A stretch of 24,307 bases of DNA from the NCBI GenBank assembly GCA_026392775.1, contig JAPLBK010000123.1:1-24307 (forward strand), written 5' to 3'. Position numbers and translations under genes: made by a program. Shown piece by piece: positions 1 through 7,479 of the stretch. The notes below the pieces were generated by a model, which saw only the letters and a program-made list of their open reading frames with translations, made no database searches and was not told the origin of the DNA. How positions within the stretch are numbered: position 1 is the stretch's first letter; every line of letters starts with the position of its first letter. Origin of the DNA: Actinomycetota bacterium. Lineage in GTDB: Bacteria; Actinomycetota; Actinomycetes; Nanopelagicales; Nanopelagicaceae.

Positions 1-562
1 TTGCCATCCACACTGTTGATGCAGGAGTTGTGTCACTTGGCTTTAAAACAACAGTGTTACCTGCAGCAATTGCCGGAGCCCACTTCCACACAGCCATCAT
101 CATCGGGTAGTTCCACGGTGTTACTTGTCCAATAACTCCCACAGGTTCGCGGCGAATCATTGAAGTCATACCAGGCATGTATTCGCCGGCAGACTTACCC
201 TCTAGATTTCGTGCAGCACCTGCGAAGAATCGAATCTGATCAACCATAGGTGGTACTTCTTCAGAAGTAGTTAAAGAGATTGGCTTACCTGTATTAGTCG
301 TTTCAATGGCAATAATCTCATCGGCTCGAGATTCGATAGCATCTGCGATTTTTAACAAAGCTTTTTGGCGCTGTGATGGAGTGGAATCGCGCCAACCTGG
401 AAATGCATTACTTGCAGCTTTAAATGCTGAATCAACGTCTGCAGCATTAGATTTAGGTGCACGGGCATACTCTTTGCCGGTTGCTGGGTTGATAAGTGGC
501 GAAGTTTCTCCGGATGTTGAATCGACGGCCTTGCCATTAATGAAGTTAGTTAACTTTTCCAT
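1..562 (-). CDS. Aldehyde dehydrogenase, gamma-aminobutyraldehyde dehydrogenase-like (N-terminal part, cut by window edge)
   Basis: NAD(P)-dependent aldehyde dehydrogenase; 187 N-terminal codons are visible and the frame stays open to position 2. It reads from ATG at 562 (MEKLTNFINGK) through the family N-terminal NPATG motif, the cofactor-site TPWNYP segment near residue 153 and KPSDTTP near residue 176. The catalytic Cys and Glu lie beyond the window. The segments EEVPPMVDQIRFFAGAAR and SAGEY resemble actinobacterial gamma-aminobutyraldehyde dehydrogenases, which oxidise 4-aminobutanal from putrescine to GABA. Betaine-aldehyde dehydrogenase is a close alternative, and the substrate cannot be fixed from this part. 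It lies 29 bases after rlmN on the same strand, with a perfect inverted repeat filling most of the gap. Family certain, substrate moderately supported. Confidence 0.85.
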   Translation of the reverse strand, partial: MEKLTNFINGKAVDSTSGETSPLINPATGKEYARAPKSNAADVDSAFKAASNAFPGWRDSTPSQRQKALLKIADAIESRADEIIAIETTNTGKPISLTTSEEVPPMVDQIRFFAGAARNLEGKSAGEYMPGMTSMIRREPVGVIGQVTPWNYPMMMAVWKWAPAIAAGNTVVLKPSDTTPASTVWMA

Positions 563-584
563 GGAATTGAGCCTACCAATTCCA
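562..584 (-). repeat. Perfect 8-base inverted repeat directly before the aldehyde dehydrogenase start
   Basis: TGGAATTG (plus strand 562-569) and CAATTCCA (577-584) are exact reverse complements around a 7-base spacer. On the minus strand the second arm ends on the A of the aldehyde dehydrogenase ATG. The only purine-rich, Shine-Dalgarno-like bases (GGTAGG) sit at the edge of and inside the loop. It is not followed by a T-run, so it does not look like a terminator for rlmN. It could be an RNA hairpin affecting initiation or a dyad operator; neither is proven. Confidence 0.6.
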
Positions 585-591
585 CCCTTGG

Positions 592-1719
592 CTAACCAGT
601 AGGGCTATTACCTTTTTCGCCAGCCGCTAACTGACCGCAAGCCCCATCAATTTCACGACCTCTGGTATCGCGCACTGTGACTGGAACCCCGTAACTCTCC
701 AAGATGCGGACAAACTCAGCTTCATCCTCGCGGCGAGAAGCAGTCCACTTGGAACCTGGAGTGGGATTGAGGGGAATTAAATTAACGTGGGCATTACGGT
801 TTTTCAGCAACCGGCCAAGCAAATCCGATCTCCAGGATTGATCATTGATATCTCGAATCATGGCATATTCAATTGAATAACGGCGGCCCGTCTTCTTCTC
901 ATAAGCATCAGCTGCCGCGAGTACTTCCTTAATTTTCCACCGTGAATTGATAGGAACTAATGTGTCACGAAGTTCATCATCGGGTGTGTGAAGTGAAACT
1001 GCCAAAGTAACCGAAAGGCCTTCCTCAGTAAGTTTTTCAATTCCATTAACAAGACCAACAGTTGAAACCACTACAGATCGTGCACTAATTCCGAGTCCAT
1101 CGGGGTTTGGGTCAGTGATATTTCGCAATGTGCGTATTACAGCGTTGTAGTTAGCTAACGGCTCTCCCATACCCATAAAGACGATATTTGAAAGACGGGC
1201 TTCTCCCCCAGGTAATTCACCGTTTGCACATGCCCGAGCTGCTGCAACGATTTGTTCTGTGATTTCACCAGCACTCAAATTTCGAGTAAGTCCTGCTTGC
1301 CCAGTTGCACAGAATGGACAATTCATTCCACATCCGGCTTGGGATGAAATACACACTGTTACGCGATCGGTGTATCGCATTAAAACTGATTCTACTAAGA
1401 CTCCATCATGGAGTTTCCAAAGATCTTTACGTGTCATTCCCCCATCGCACTCAACAGAGCGCACAAGTTCAATAAGTTTGGGAGTGAACTGTTCTGCGAT
1501 TGTCTTGCGCATCTCTGCAGGGATATCTGTCCAACTCTCTGGATCATTCGAGAGATGTGTGAAGTAGTGGGTTGCTACTTGGTTGGCACGGAAAGCTGGC
1601 AGACCTAAAGACTTTGCGAGTTCGCCTCGCTCTTCGGGTGAATAGTCAGCTAAATGCTTAGGGGTGATCTTGCGCTGAACTGGCTCATCGAAAACTAATT
1701 TAATTTCAGGAATTGTCAT
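592..1719 (-). CDS. rlmN: Dual-specificity 23S rRNA m2A2503 / tRNA m2A37 methyltransferase RlmN
   Basis: Radical-SAM enzyme that adds a C2 methyl group to A2503 of 23S rRNA and to A37 of some tRNAs. From the ATG at 1719 the protein is 375 aa, normal for the family. The radical-SAM cluster motif CX3CX2C is at Cys130, Cys134 and Cys137 (CGMNCPFC). A GMGEP motif follows, and the second conserved Cys of the methyl-transfer mechanism is in the C-terminal segment [11 protein letters not shown]. An ATG at 1752 in the same frame would add 11 residues inside cdsA. I prefer 1719 because it makes an ATGA overlap with the cdsA stop and because family proteins start at about this point. Last gene of the rpsB-tsf-pyrH-frr-cdsA-rlmN run. 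Confidence 0.95.
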   Translation of the reverse strand: MTIPEIKLVFDEPVQRKITPKHLADYSPEERGELAKSLGLPAFRANQVATHYFTHLSNDPESWTDIPAEMRKTIAEQFTPKLIELVRSVECDGGMTRKDLWKLHDGVLVESVLMRYTDRVTVCISSQAGCGMNCPFCATGQAGLTRNLSAGEITEQIVAAARACANGELPGGEARLSNIVFMGMGEPLANYNAVIRTLRNITDPNPDGLGISARSVVVSTVGLVNGIEKLTEEGLSVTLAVSLHTPDDELRDTLVPINSRWKIKEVLAAADAYEKKTGRRYSIEYAMIRDINDQSWRSDLLGRLLKNRNAHVNLIPLNPTPGSKWTASRREDEAEFVRILESYGVPVTVRDTRGREIDGACGQLAAGEKGNSPTG

Positions 1720-2561
1720 AACCAGCGCTTCACAAGCTCTAGTGCAAGCCATAGCGCTGGGGCTGAAATCAATACTGAATCTAGACGATCTAAGATTCCG
1801 CCATGGCCTGGAAGCAGAGTTCCCATATCTTTTAAGTGAAGGTCGCGCTTCATTGCACTCTCAATCAAATCACCGCAGGTAGCCGTGAAAACAATCATTA
1901 ATCCAACAATGGCGCCAATCCACCAGTGCATTTCCATTATGTATTTAAAAGCAAGGGAGCCCCCAACTACTGTGAAGACGAGAGAGCCAATTAAGCCTTC
2001 CCAGCTCTTTCTCGGACTAATAACCGGAACGAGGGGATGCTTTCCTAACAGAACTCCCACGATGTAGCCAAAAGTGTCATTGCAACCAACTAAGACAACA
2101 AAAGTCATCACACGCTCTAAACCAGTGCTGGGTTTGGCTAGAAGAATGAGGAAGCCACCTAGAAATGGCAGATAGAGAAGTGAAAAAGTAGTTGCTGTTG
2201 CACTTTGCACAAAGCCCTCTGGTCCCTTAGTTAAAAGTTGAATAAGCAAAAGCGGGATAGCGATAGCTGTAGCAATAGCTAGGCCTGCTGCGCCACCATT
2301 CCAAGTTGCATAGGTAAGAACGATGGCCCCCAGCGCAAGTGAAACAACTGAGATATAGATTCCGCGCACGCTAAAAGCTCGAACAATTTCACGAATACCT
2401 AAAAGTACTGCGACTGTGACTACAACTGCAAAAACTTCCCGACGATAAACAAGGGCAAACCAAATGAGAGCTACGAGGGATAGTGAGACAATAATTGAAG
2501 AGCCCAGCTTACGCCCGGCCCTTTTATTAATTGCCTCGTTTATTGATTGAAAGTCAGACAT
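1716..2561 (-). CDS. cdsA: Phosphatidate cytidylyltransferase (CDP-diacylglycerol synthase)
   Basis: Integral membrane enzyme making CDP-diacylglycerol from CTP and phosphatidic acid, the branch point to all phospholipids. About eight hydrophobic segments cover residues 20 to 230. The CDP-alcohol cytidylyltransferase signature is complete at about residues 236-261: SAMKRD, then [16 protein letters not shown]. An in-frame TTG at 2570 gives a longer reading, but the AAGGAG at the end of frr is 10 bases from the ATG at 2561 and almost touches the TTG, so 2561 is chosen (281 aa). Its stop overlaps the rlmN start by 4 bases, implying translational coupling. Its position after frr is the standard actinobacterial order. 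Confidence 0.93.
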   Translation of the reverse strand: MSDFQSINEAINKRAGRKLGSSIIVSLSLVALIWFALVYRREVFAVVVTVAVLLGIREIVRAFSVRGIYISVVSLALGAIVLTYATWNGGAAGLAIATAIAIPLLLIQLLTKGPEGFVQSATATTFSLLYLPFLGGFLILLAKPSTGLERVMTFVVLVGCNDTFGYIVGVLLGKHPLVPVISPRKSWEGLIGSLVFTVVGGSLAFKYIMEMHWWIGAIVGLMIVFTATCGDLIESAMKRDLHLKDMGTLLPGHGGILDRLDSVLISAPALWLALELVKRWL

Positions 2562-2575
2562 CAGTGACAAACTCC

Positions 2576-3139
2576 TTAGACTTCTAGGAGCTCGGCCTCC
2601 TTGTGCTTTAAGAGTTCATCAATTTTTGCAACGTGATCAGATGTTACTTTCTCTAACTCTTTTTCACCGCGTGCTAAATCATCTTTTCCGATATCTCCAT
2701 CTTTTTCCATCTTCTCCATCGCCTCTTTTGCAGCCCGACGAATATTTCGCATAGATATCTTTGAATCTTCAGCCTTTCCCTTTGCGACCTTTATAAATTC
2801 CTTGCGTCGCTCTTCAGTTAATTGCGGAAAATTGATGCGAATTACCACGCCATCATTACCTGGGTTCACACCTAAATCTGATTCGCGAATAGCTTTTTCG
2901 ATGCTGGCCATGGAGCCCTTATCAAAGGGTGCAATTGTGGCCATGCGCGCTTCAGGAACTTGAATGGAAGCTAGTTGTGAGAGCGCTGTATAGGTGCCGT
3001 AGTAATCGACCATAATTTTATTAAACATGGATGGGTGTGCGCGACCTGTTCGAATAGAAGCGAAATCATCCTTTGCAACTTCAACAGCTTTGCTCATCTT
3101 CGTGTCAGCGTCCTTGAGGGCGCTTGCTACATCTGCCAT
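2576..3139 (-). CDS. frr: Ribosome recycling factor
   Basis: RRF works with EF-G to split post-termination ribosomes. From the ATG at 3139 it has 187 aa, close to the usual 185. The family segments are present: SIRTGRAHP near residue 30, then VDYYG, IAPFD, NPGNDG, RINFPQLTEERRKE and VAKGKAEDSK. An upstream in-frame start at 3184 would add 15 residues (PIESKNKENPKGEV), not found in RRFs. The strong AAGGGAGAA just before 3139 decides the shorter start. The 74-base gap to pyrH is the largest inside this translation cluster apart from the rpsB leader. It contains a TAGAAT hexamer but no convincing -35, so I do not call a promoter there. Confidence 0.95.
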   Translation of the reverse strand: MADVASALKDADTKMSKAVEVAKDDFASIRTGRAHPSMFNKIMVDYYGTYTALSQLASIQVPEARMATIAPFDKGSMASIEKAIRESDLGVNPGNDGVVIRINFPQLTEERRKEFIKVAKGKAEDSKISMRNIRRAAKEAMEKMEKDGDIGKDDLARGEKELEKVTSDHVAKIDELLKHKEAELLEV

Positions 3140-3213
3140 GACTTCTCCCTTGGGGTTTTCCTTATTCTTTGATTCTATCGGCAATACCCGACCTGTTTCT
3201 ATAAAGTCTTGAA

Positions 3214-3936
3214 CTAAGAAACTAGCGTTCCTATAGTTTCACCACGCACTGCACGAGCGATGTTGCCATTTTTCATCAAGTCAAAGATGACTATTGGAAG
3301 TTGATTTTCACGACACAGGGCAAAAGCGGCGGCATCAGCCACAGCGAGAGACTTACTTAATACCTCACTGTATGAAATTGAATCGTATTTAGTTGCGCCT
3401 TTATCCTTCTTTGGATCTGCGCTATAAACGCCATCAACACCACTTTTTGCAAGAAGTAGAGCCTCAGCTCCGATTTCAAGTGCGCGTTGGGCTGAAACTG
3501 TGTCGGTTGTGAAGAATGGCATTCCTGCGCCTGCACCGAAAATTACTACACGGCCCTTTTCAAGGTGGCGAATTGCGCGAAGTGGAATGTATGGCTCTGC
3601 AACTTGTCCCATTGTGATTGCGGTTTGAACACGGGTCTGTACACCTTCTTTTTCCAGAAAATCTTGTAGCGCTAAACAGTTCATCACTGTTCCGAGCATT
3701 CCCATGTAGTCAGCGCGTGAGCGATTCATGCCACGCTGAGAAAGCTCTGCGCCACGGAAATAGTTACCGCCACCAACAACTATGGCTACTTGAACACCAC
3801 TTCGGGCAACATCTGCGATTTGTTTAGCAATATCTTGAACAACATCGGGATCAACACCGATGCCTTTAGCTCCACCAAAAACTTCTCCAGAAAGTTTAAG
3901 GAGCACCCGACGATACGTTCCTCGTGTACCGGGCAT
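3214..3936 (-). CDS. pyrH: UMP kinase
   Basis: Bacterial-type UMP kinase of the amino-acid kinase fold, phosphorylating UMP to UDP with ATP; essential for pyrimidine nucleotides. 240 aa, normal length. The N-terminal phosphate-binding strand reads [24 protein letters not shown] near residue 57, the MGMLGTVMN segment and a central [12 protein letters not shown] loop (UMP/ATP site) are all present. C-terminal [11 protein letters not shown] is also typical. The ATG at 3936 has AAAGGAG 7 bases upstream. It follows tsf by 59 bases, in the conserved order rpsB, tsf, pyrH, frr that links uridine nucleotide supply with translation genes. Confidence 0.96.
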   Translation of the reverse strand: MPGTRGTYRRVLLKLSGEVFGGAKGIGVDPDVVQDIAKQIADVARSGVQVAIVVGGGNYFRGAELSQRGMNRSRADYMGMLGTVMNCLALQDFLEKEGVQTRVQTAITMGQVAEPYIPLRAIRHLEKGRVVIFGAGAGMPFFTTDTVSAQRALEIGAEALLLAKSGVDGVYSADPKKDKGATKYDSISYSEVLSKSLAVADAAAFALCRENQLPIVIFDLMKNGNIARAVRGETIGTLVS

Positions 3937-3995
3937 GAGTGCTCCTTTTACTTCTAGTTGGAATATCTAGATTCTAAGCGATGTCGCCTTTGAAC

Positions 3996-4826
3996 TTATT
4001 GACCCACGCGGAAGCGATTGAACGCCTTAACGGCTGTTCCCGCTTCATCGAGGATCTGCTTTACAGTCTTTTTCGCATCTTTAGCAAAGGATTGCTCAAT
4101 CAAAGAAACTTCCTTGACGAAGCCTGTTACGCGACCTTCAATGATCTTGATGAGGGAAGCTTCTGGCTTTCCTTCTTCGCGTGCAGTCTCTTCTGCGATA
4201 CGACGTTCGTTTTCAATGAGTTCTGCAGGAACATCTTCGCGATTGACAAACTGTGGTGCAAAAGCTGCGATGTGCTGTGCAATATCTTTGCCAACTTCAG
4301 CTGCATCCTTAGTTAATTGAACTAGGACGCCAACCTGTGGTGGCAAATCTGGGCTCGTGCGGTGCAAGTAAATCCCAACTGGAGAATCCTTTAGCACTGC
4401 AATTCGGCGAACCTCAATCTTTTCGCCCAGAGTTGCATTTGCCTCATCAACAGTTGCCTGAACGGATTTGCCGCTAGACATTGATGTTGAAAGAAATGCC
4501 TCTAGAGAATCTGATTGCGCATTTTGTAGGTGAGCAAGAAGCTCATCTGCAAGTGCCACAAAACGCTCACCCTTAGCCACGAAATCTGTTTCGCAGTTAA
4601 GTTCAAGCATCACACCAAGATTTCCTTCAACCTTTGCAACTACTGCGCCATTTGAAGTTAAACGACCCTCACGCTTTGTGACTCCCTTGAGTCCCTTAAC
4701 GCGAATGATGTCTATCGCCTTGTTGTAATCGCCTTCTGCCTCATCCAAAGCTTTCTTGCAATCAAGCATTCCAGCAGCAGTTGCTTCACGAAGATTCTTA
4801 ACGTCTTGCGCTGTATATGCAGCCAT
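3996..4826 (-). CDS. tsf: Translation elongation factor Ts
   Basis: Nucleotide exchange factor for EF-Tu. 276 aa. The N-terminal UBA-like domain carries the signature EATAAGMLDCKKALDEAEGD (residues 14-33). The core domain has CETDFVAKGERF near residue 78, the EF-Tu contact region. The second dimerisation half contains the typical AAFAPQFVNREDVPAE. The ATG at 4826 has AGGAGCTTAATTAA just upstream, most of it inside the 3' end of rpsB. The rpsB stop and tsf start are only 4 bases apart, so the two are surely co-transcribed. Confidence 0.96.
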   Translation of the reverse strand: MAAYTAQDVKNLREATAAGMLDCKKALDEAEGDYNKAIDIIRVKGLKGVTKREGRLTSNGAVVAKVEGNLGVMLELNCETDFVAKGERFVALADELLAHLQNAQSDSLEAFLSTSMSSGKSVQATVDEANATLGEKIEVRRIAVLKDSPVGIYLHRTSPDLPPQVGVLVQLTKDAAEVGKDIAQHIAAFAPQFVNREDVPAELIENERRIAEETAREEGKPEASLIKIIEGRVTGFVKEVSLIEQSFAKDAKKTVKQILDEAGTAVKAFNRFRVGQ

Positions 4827-4830
4827 TTAA

Positions 4831-5649
4831 TTAAGCTCCTTCTGTGACAGAGATTGCTTCTGGTGATACTTCAGTTGTTCCAGCTATTTCTTTTTCCCAA
4901 TCAGCTAAAGGCTCACCAGCTGCAACTGCAGGGGCTTCATCCTTCACTTCGCTCTTAGCCTGTGCTGAACGTGCAGCAAGACCAGCAGCGATTGCATCTG
5001 TGATAACTCGAGTTAGTAAACCGATTGAACGGATTGCATCGTCGTTACCAGGAATCTTGTAATCAACCTCATCTGGATCACAGTTAGTGTCCAAGATTGC
5101 GATAACTGGAATACCAAGCTTCTTGGCTTCTTGCACAGCAAGGTGTTCCTTCTTAGTATCAACAACCCAAATTGCTGAGGGCAACTTAGTCATGTTACGG
5201 ATACCATTAAGGTTCTTAAATAGTTTTTCGCGTTCGCGGCGAAGAACAAGAAGTTCCTTCTTTGTAAGAAGTAGATCGTTCTTCTCTTCTAGAGCTTCTA
5301 GCTCCTTCAGACGCTGAATACGCTTGTAGACAGTTGGAAAGTTTGTAAGCATTCCACCAAGCCAGCGCTCAGTCACAGTTGGCATGCCAACGCGTGCTGC
5401 TTGCTCAAGGATTGGTTCCTGTGCTTGCTTCTTTGTTCCAACGAACAAAACGTGACCGCCCTTTGCAACTGTGTCCTTAACGAACTCATATGCATTGTCG
5501 ATTAGTGCTAGTGATTGCTGGATATCGATGATGTAGATGCCATTGCGCTCTGTGAAAATAAAACGCTTCATCTTTGGGTTCCATCGACGAGTCTGGTGTC
5601 CGAAGTGGACTCCGCTGTCGAGAAGTTCTCGCATTGTTACTACTGCCAT
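4831..5649 (-). CDS. rpsB: 30S ribosomal protein S2
   Basis: Small-subunit ribosomal protein on the head-body cleft of the 30S subunit. 272 aa, with the S2 N-terminal signature ([20 protein letters not shown]) and the second conserved region from about residue 160 to 225 ([20 protein letters not shown], then [11 protein letters not shown] and [10 protein letters not shown]). The last about 45 residues ([14 protein letters not shown] to the end) are an acidic, low-complexity tail, common in actinobacterial S2. ATG at 5649 is preceded by AAGGAG with good spacing. The 217 bases upstream contain structured RNA with a possible terminator, listed separately; S2 is known to control its own operon in some bacteria. 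Confidence 0.97.
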   Translation of the reverse strand: MAVVTMRELLDSGVHFGHQTRRWNPKMKRFIFTERNGIYIIDIQQSLALIDNAYEFVKDTVAKGGHVLFVGTKKQAQEPILEQAARVGMPTVTERWLGGMLTNFPTVYKRIQRLKELEALEEKNDLLLTKKELLVLRREREKLFKNLNGIRNMTKLPSAIWVVDTKKEHLAVQEAKKLGIPVIAILDTNCDPDEVDYKIPGNDDAIRSIGLLTRVITDAIAAGLAARSAQAKSEVKDEAPAVAAGEPLADWEKEIAGTTEVSPEAISVTEGA

Positions 5650-5866
5650 GACGGCATACTCCTTCTTAGGTTGATTTACGTGCGCAGCACAATAAAAAAA
5701 CCCGCTCGGTTTTGGCCAAACAATTTGTTAGGCCCGTCGCACTGAAAGTCATCTACCGATTTAACGGACCGAGATGATTCACCCACTAAAAGTGAGGCAG
5801 TGCTGAGATGTCACCGCAATTTCTTGAGGTGCGAGGCAAATCTTACCTGAGCCGTGAGCGTGCTAA
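5650..5866 (-). promoter_or_regulatory. Structured 5' leader of rpsB-tsf, candidate autoregulatory RNA
   Basis: This 217-base gap has no gene. On the minus strand it holds: a hairpin CTCACT/AGTGGG (about 5797-5781); GGTCCGTT (5770-5763) able to pair with GACGGGCC (5738-5731); a GGCC...GGCC stem with inner AACA/TGTT (5734-5714); CTCGGT (5773-5768) complementary to ACCGAG (5710-5705); the T-run hairpin; a small GTGC/GCAC hairpin (5690-5680); and the rpsB Shine-Dalgarno site. CTCGGT/ACCGAG pairing would consume one arm of the T-run hairpin, so the stems are mutually exclusive in the way expected of an attenuator. I could not identify a convincing promoter in it. Ligand and mechanism are inference. 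Confidence 0.45.
5691..5713 (-). terminator. Weak hairpin plus seven-T run in the rpsB leader
   Basis: On the minus strand AAAACC (5713-5708), loop GAGCG, GGTTTT (5702-5697) forms a 6-bp stem that runs into seven consecutive T (5700-5694). The stem has only two G-C pairs, so as a stand-alone terminator it is weak. It lies about 155 bases after the mannosyltransferase stop and about 45 bases before rpsB. It could end the upstream transcript, or it could be the terminator half of an attenuator for rpsB. Confidence 0.4.
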
Positions 5867-6559
5867 TTACCGTCCCACTATGCGTAAAAGCCCCCAAGCA
5901 CTGATGCGCAGCACCGCTTCGAGGGCAATATCAAAGCTCATCTTGCTGACCCCATGTTCGCGCTCGATAAAAGTAATGGGAACTTCAGCGATAGATCCGC
6001 CTCTGGCAAGGGCCCTTCGAGTCATCTCGATTTGAAAGCAATATCCCTCACTAGCAATAGTTTGGATTTCCATCTTCTTTAGTAATGAGGCTGAATAGAT
6101 TCGAAAACCAGCAGTTGTATCAGCAACCCCAAGAGATAAGACAACGTTTGCATACTTATTAGCCGACTTTGAAAGCAGTTCACGAAACTTGCTCCAATTA
6201 CGAATCTGTCCATCGGCCACCCAGCGTGAACCAATTAATAAATCAGCTGAACCTATCCACTGCATCATCGCCACTAAATCACTGACTTGGTGTGACCCAT
6301 CTGCATCCATTTCAATAATGTTTTCATAACTACGATCGAGTGCAATCTGGAAACCAACTCGATAAGCACTTCCCAGGCCTTGCTTCCTGCTTCGCTCAAT
6401 TACTTCAACCCCATGGGCTTTGCAGATTTGAGCTGTGCCATCTGGAGAGCCATCATCAATGACTAAAACATCAAGATCGAGTGTGGCTAACTCATCAAGT
6501 AGTGAGCCAATGCTTTCAACTTCGTTATATGTTGGAATAACTACAATTGATTTACTCAT
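5867..6559 (-). CDS. Polyprenol-monophosphomannose synthase-like family 2 glycosyltransferase
   Basis: GT2 glycosyltransferase of the dolichol/polyprenol-phosphate mannose synthase (DPM1/Ppm1) type, 230 aa. It transfers mannose from GDP-mannose to a polyprenyl phosphate, giving the donor for mannosylated lipids and proteins. Visible motifs: VVIPTYNE near residue 6, DDGSPDGT at 35-42 (nucleotide binding), MDADGSHQ at 84-91 (metal-binding DxD type), SEGYCFQIEMTRRAL, and EVPITFIEREHGVSKMS near the C-terminus. No membrane segment and no fused acyltransferase domain, unlike some mycobacterial Ppm1 proteins, so it should be a peripheral membrane enzyme. Its ATG overlaps the xerC stop by 4 bases (ATGA). 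The sugar and acceptor are inferred from family similarity. Confidence 0.85.
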   Translation of the reverse strand: MSKSIVVIPTYNEVESIGSLLDELATLDLDVLVIDDGSPDGTAQICKAHGVEVIERSRKQGLGSAYRVGFQIALDRSYENIIEMDADGSHQVSDLVAMMQWIGSADLLIGSRWVADGQIRNWSKFRELLSKSANKYANVVLSLGVADTTAGFRIYSASLLKKMEIQTIASEGYCFQIEMTRRALARGGSIAEVPITFIEREHGVSKMSFDIALEAVLRISAWGLLRIVGR

Positions 6560-7470
6560 GCGCGTGGATGCGCCTGTTTGAAAGCTTTTTGCAAACGCTC
6601 AGTAGAAACATGTGTATAAATCTGAGTTGTGGCCAAAGATGCGTGACCCAATATCTCTTGGACGGTGCGCAAATCAGCGCCACCTTCTAATAAATGCGTT
6701 GCTGCAGAGTGGCGCAAGGCGTGTGGTCCCATGCGCTCAATCCCTTCAATTGCAGAGAGCGCTTCATAGACAACAGTGCGCACAGCACGTTGATCAATTC
6801 TCTTTCCGCGAGCTCCAAGAAATACTGCTTTTTCAGATTTCTCATTAAGTAATTCTTGGCGTCCATTCTCTAGCCACTTCTTAAGTGCACGTATTGCTGG
6901 ATTGCCCAGTGGAATAACTAGCTCCTTATTTCCTTTGCCCAGCACTTGAATAGTCTGACGGTTGTAATCAATATCTCCTAGATCTAAACCACACAGTTCT
7001 GCCACGCGAGCACCTGTTGCATATAACAGTTCCACCATTGCAACATCGCGCAAAGTCATGGGGGTTTCATCTTCTGCTGCCCGTGTTGCCATTGAATCCA
7101 TGGCTGTTTTTGCATCATCAATACCTAAGACTTCAGGCAATGTGCGATGGCCCTTGGGTGTTGCAAGAGATGCACCCACATCACTGGCAATATATTTGTT
7201 TTTCAAGGCCCACTTAGTAAACAAGCGCACTGAGACTGCTCTGCGTGAAATAGTTGTGCGCGAAGCACCTTTAACTTGTTGATTAGCTAGCCATGAGCGC
7301 AGATGAACTAACTGCAGCTGTGAAATATCTGCTAGGCCTATATTTTCTAAATGTTCGAGTAATGAGGTCAAGTCCCCCATATATGCTCGAATGGTGTGGA
7401 CAGAGAGGTTACGTTCAACTTCTAAATGGCGCGCAAAAGTAGTCAGTAACTTTTCAAAATCTTTGCTCAC
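6556..7470 (-). CDS. xerC: Tyrosine recombinase XerC-like
   Basis: Tyrosine recombinase, 304 aa, probably acting at dif to resolve chromosome dimers. The N-terminal SAM-like core-binding domain covers about residues 1-90. The catalytic domain keeps all six key residues: Arg155 (ATGARVAEL), Lys179 (LGKGNK), His250 and Arg253 (HALRHSAATHLL), His276 (LGHASL) and Tyr285 (TTQIYTHV). The start is GTG at 7470 with little Shine-Dalgarno. It lies 9 bases after cimA and is coupled to the glycosyltransferase. A xerC gene just upstream of rpsB is a usual actinobacterial arrangement, which favours a housekeeping Xer protein over a mobile-element integrase. No attachment site or transposon gene is nearby. 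Confidence 0.92.
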   Translation of the reverse strand: MSKDFEKLLTTFARHLEVERNLSVHTIRAYMGDLTSLLEHLENIGLADISQLQLVHLRSWLANQQVKGASRTTISRRAVSVRLFTKWALKNKYIASDVGASLATPKGHRTLPEVLGIDDAKTAMDSMATRAAEDETPMTLRDVAMVELLYATGARVAELCGLDLGDIDYNRQTIQVLGKGNKELVIPLGNPAIRALKKWLENGRQELLNEKSEKAVFLGARGKRIDQRAVRTVVYEALSAIEGIERMGPHALRHSAATHLLEGGADLRTVQEILGHASLATTQIYTHVSTERLQKAFKQAHPRA

Positions 7471-7479
7471 GCGCCAACT

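Noticed and set aside
306..602. 98-codon plus-strand frame at the left end
   Set aside because: It is the antisense shadow of the aldehyde dehydrogenase, whose minus-strand frame is open and matches the family throughout.
3140..3213. Possible promoter between pyrH and frr (TAGAAT hexamer)
   Set aside because: No acceptable -35 at 16-18 bases; a single hexamer in AT-rich spacer is expected by chance.
5731..5773. T-box riboswitch in the rpsB leader (GGTCC element)
   Set aside because: No AGGGTGGNACCGCG-like T-box sequence and no specifier stem could be found; rpsB is also not a usual T-box target.
6556..7470. Phage or integrative-element integrase
   Set aside because: The tyrosine recombinase sits in the conserved actinobacterial position before rpsB with no attachment repeats, tRNA or mobile genes nearby; a housekeeping XerC is more likely.
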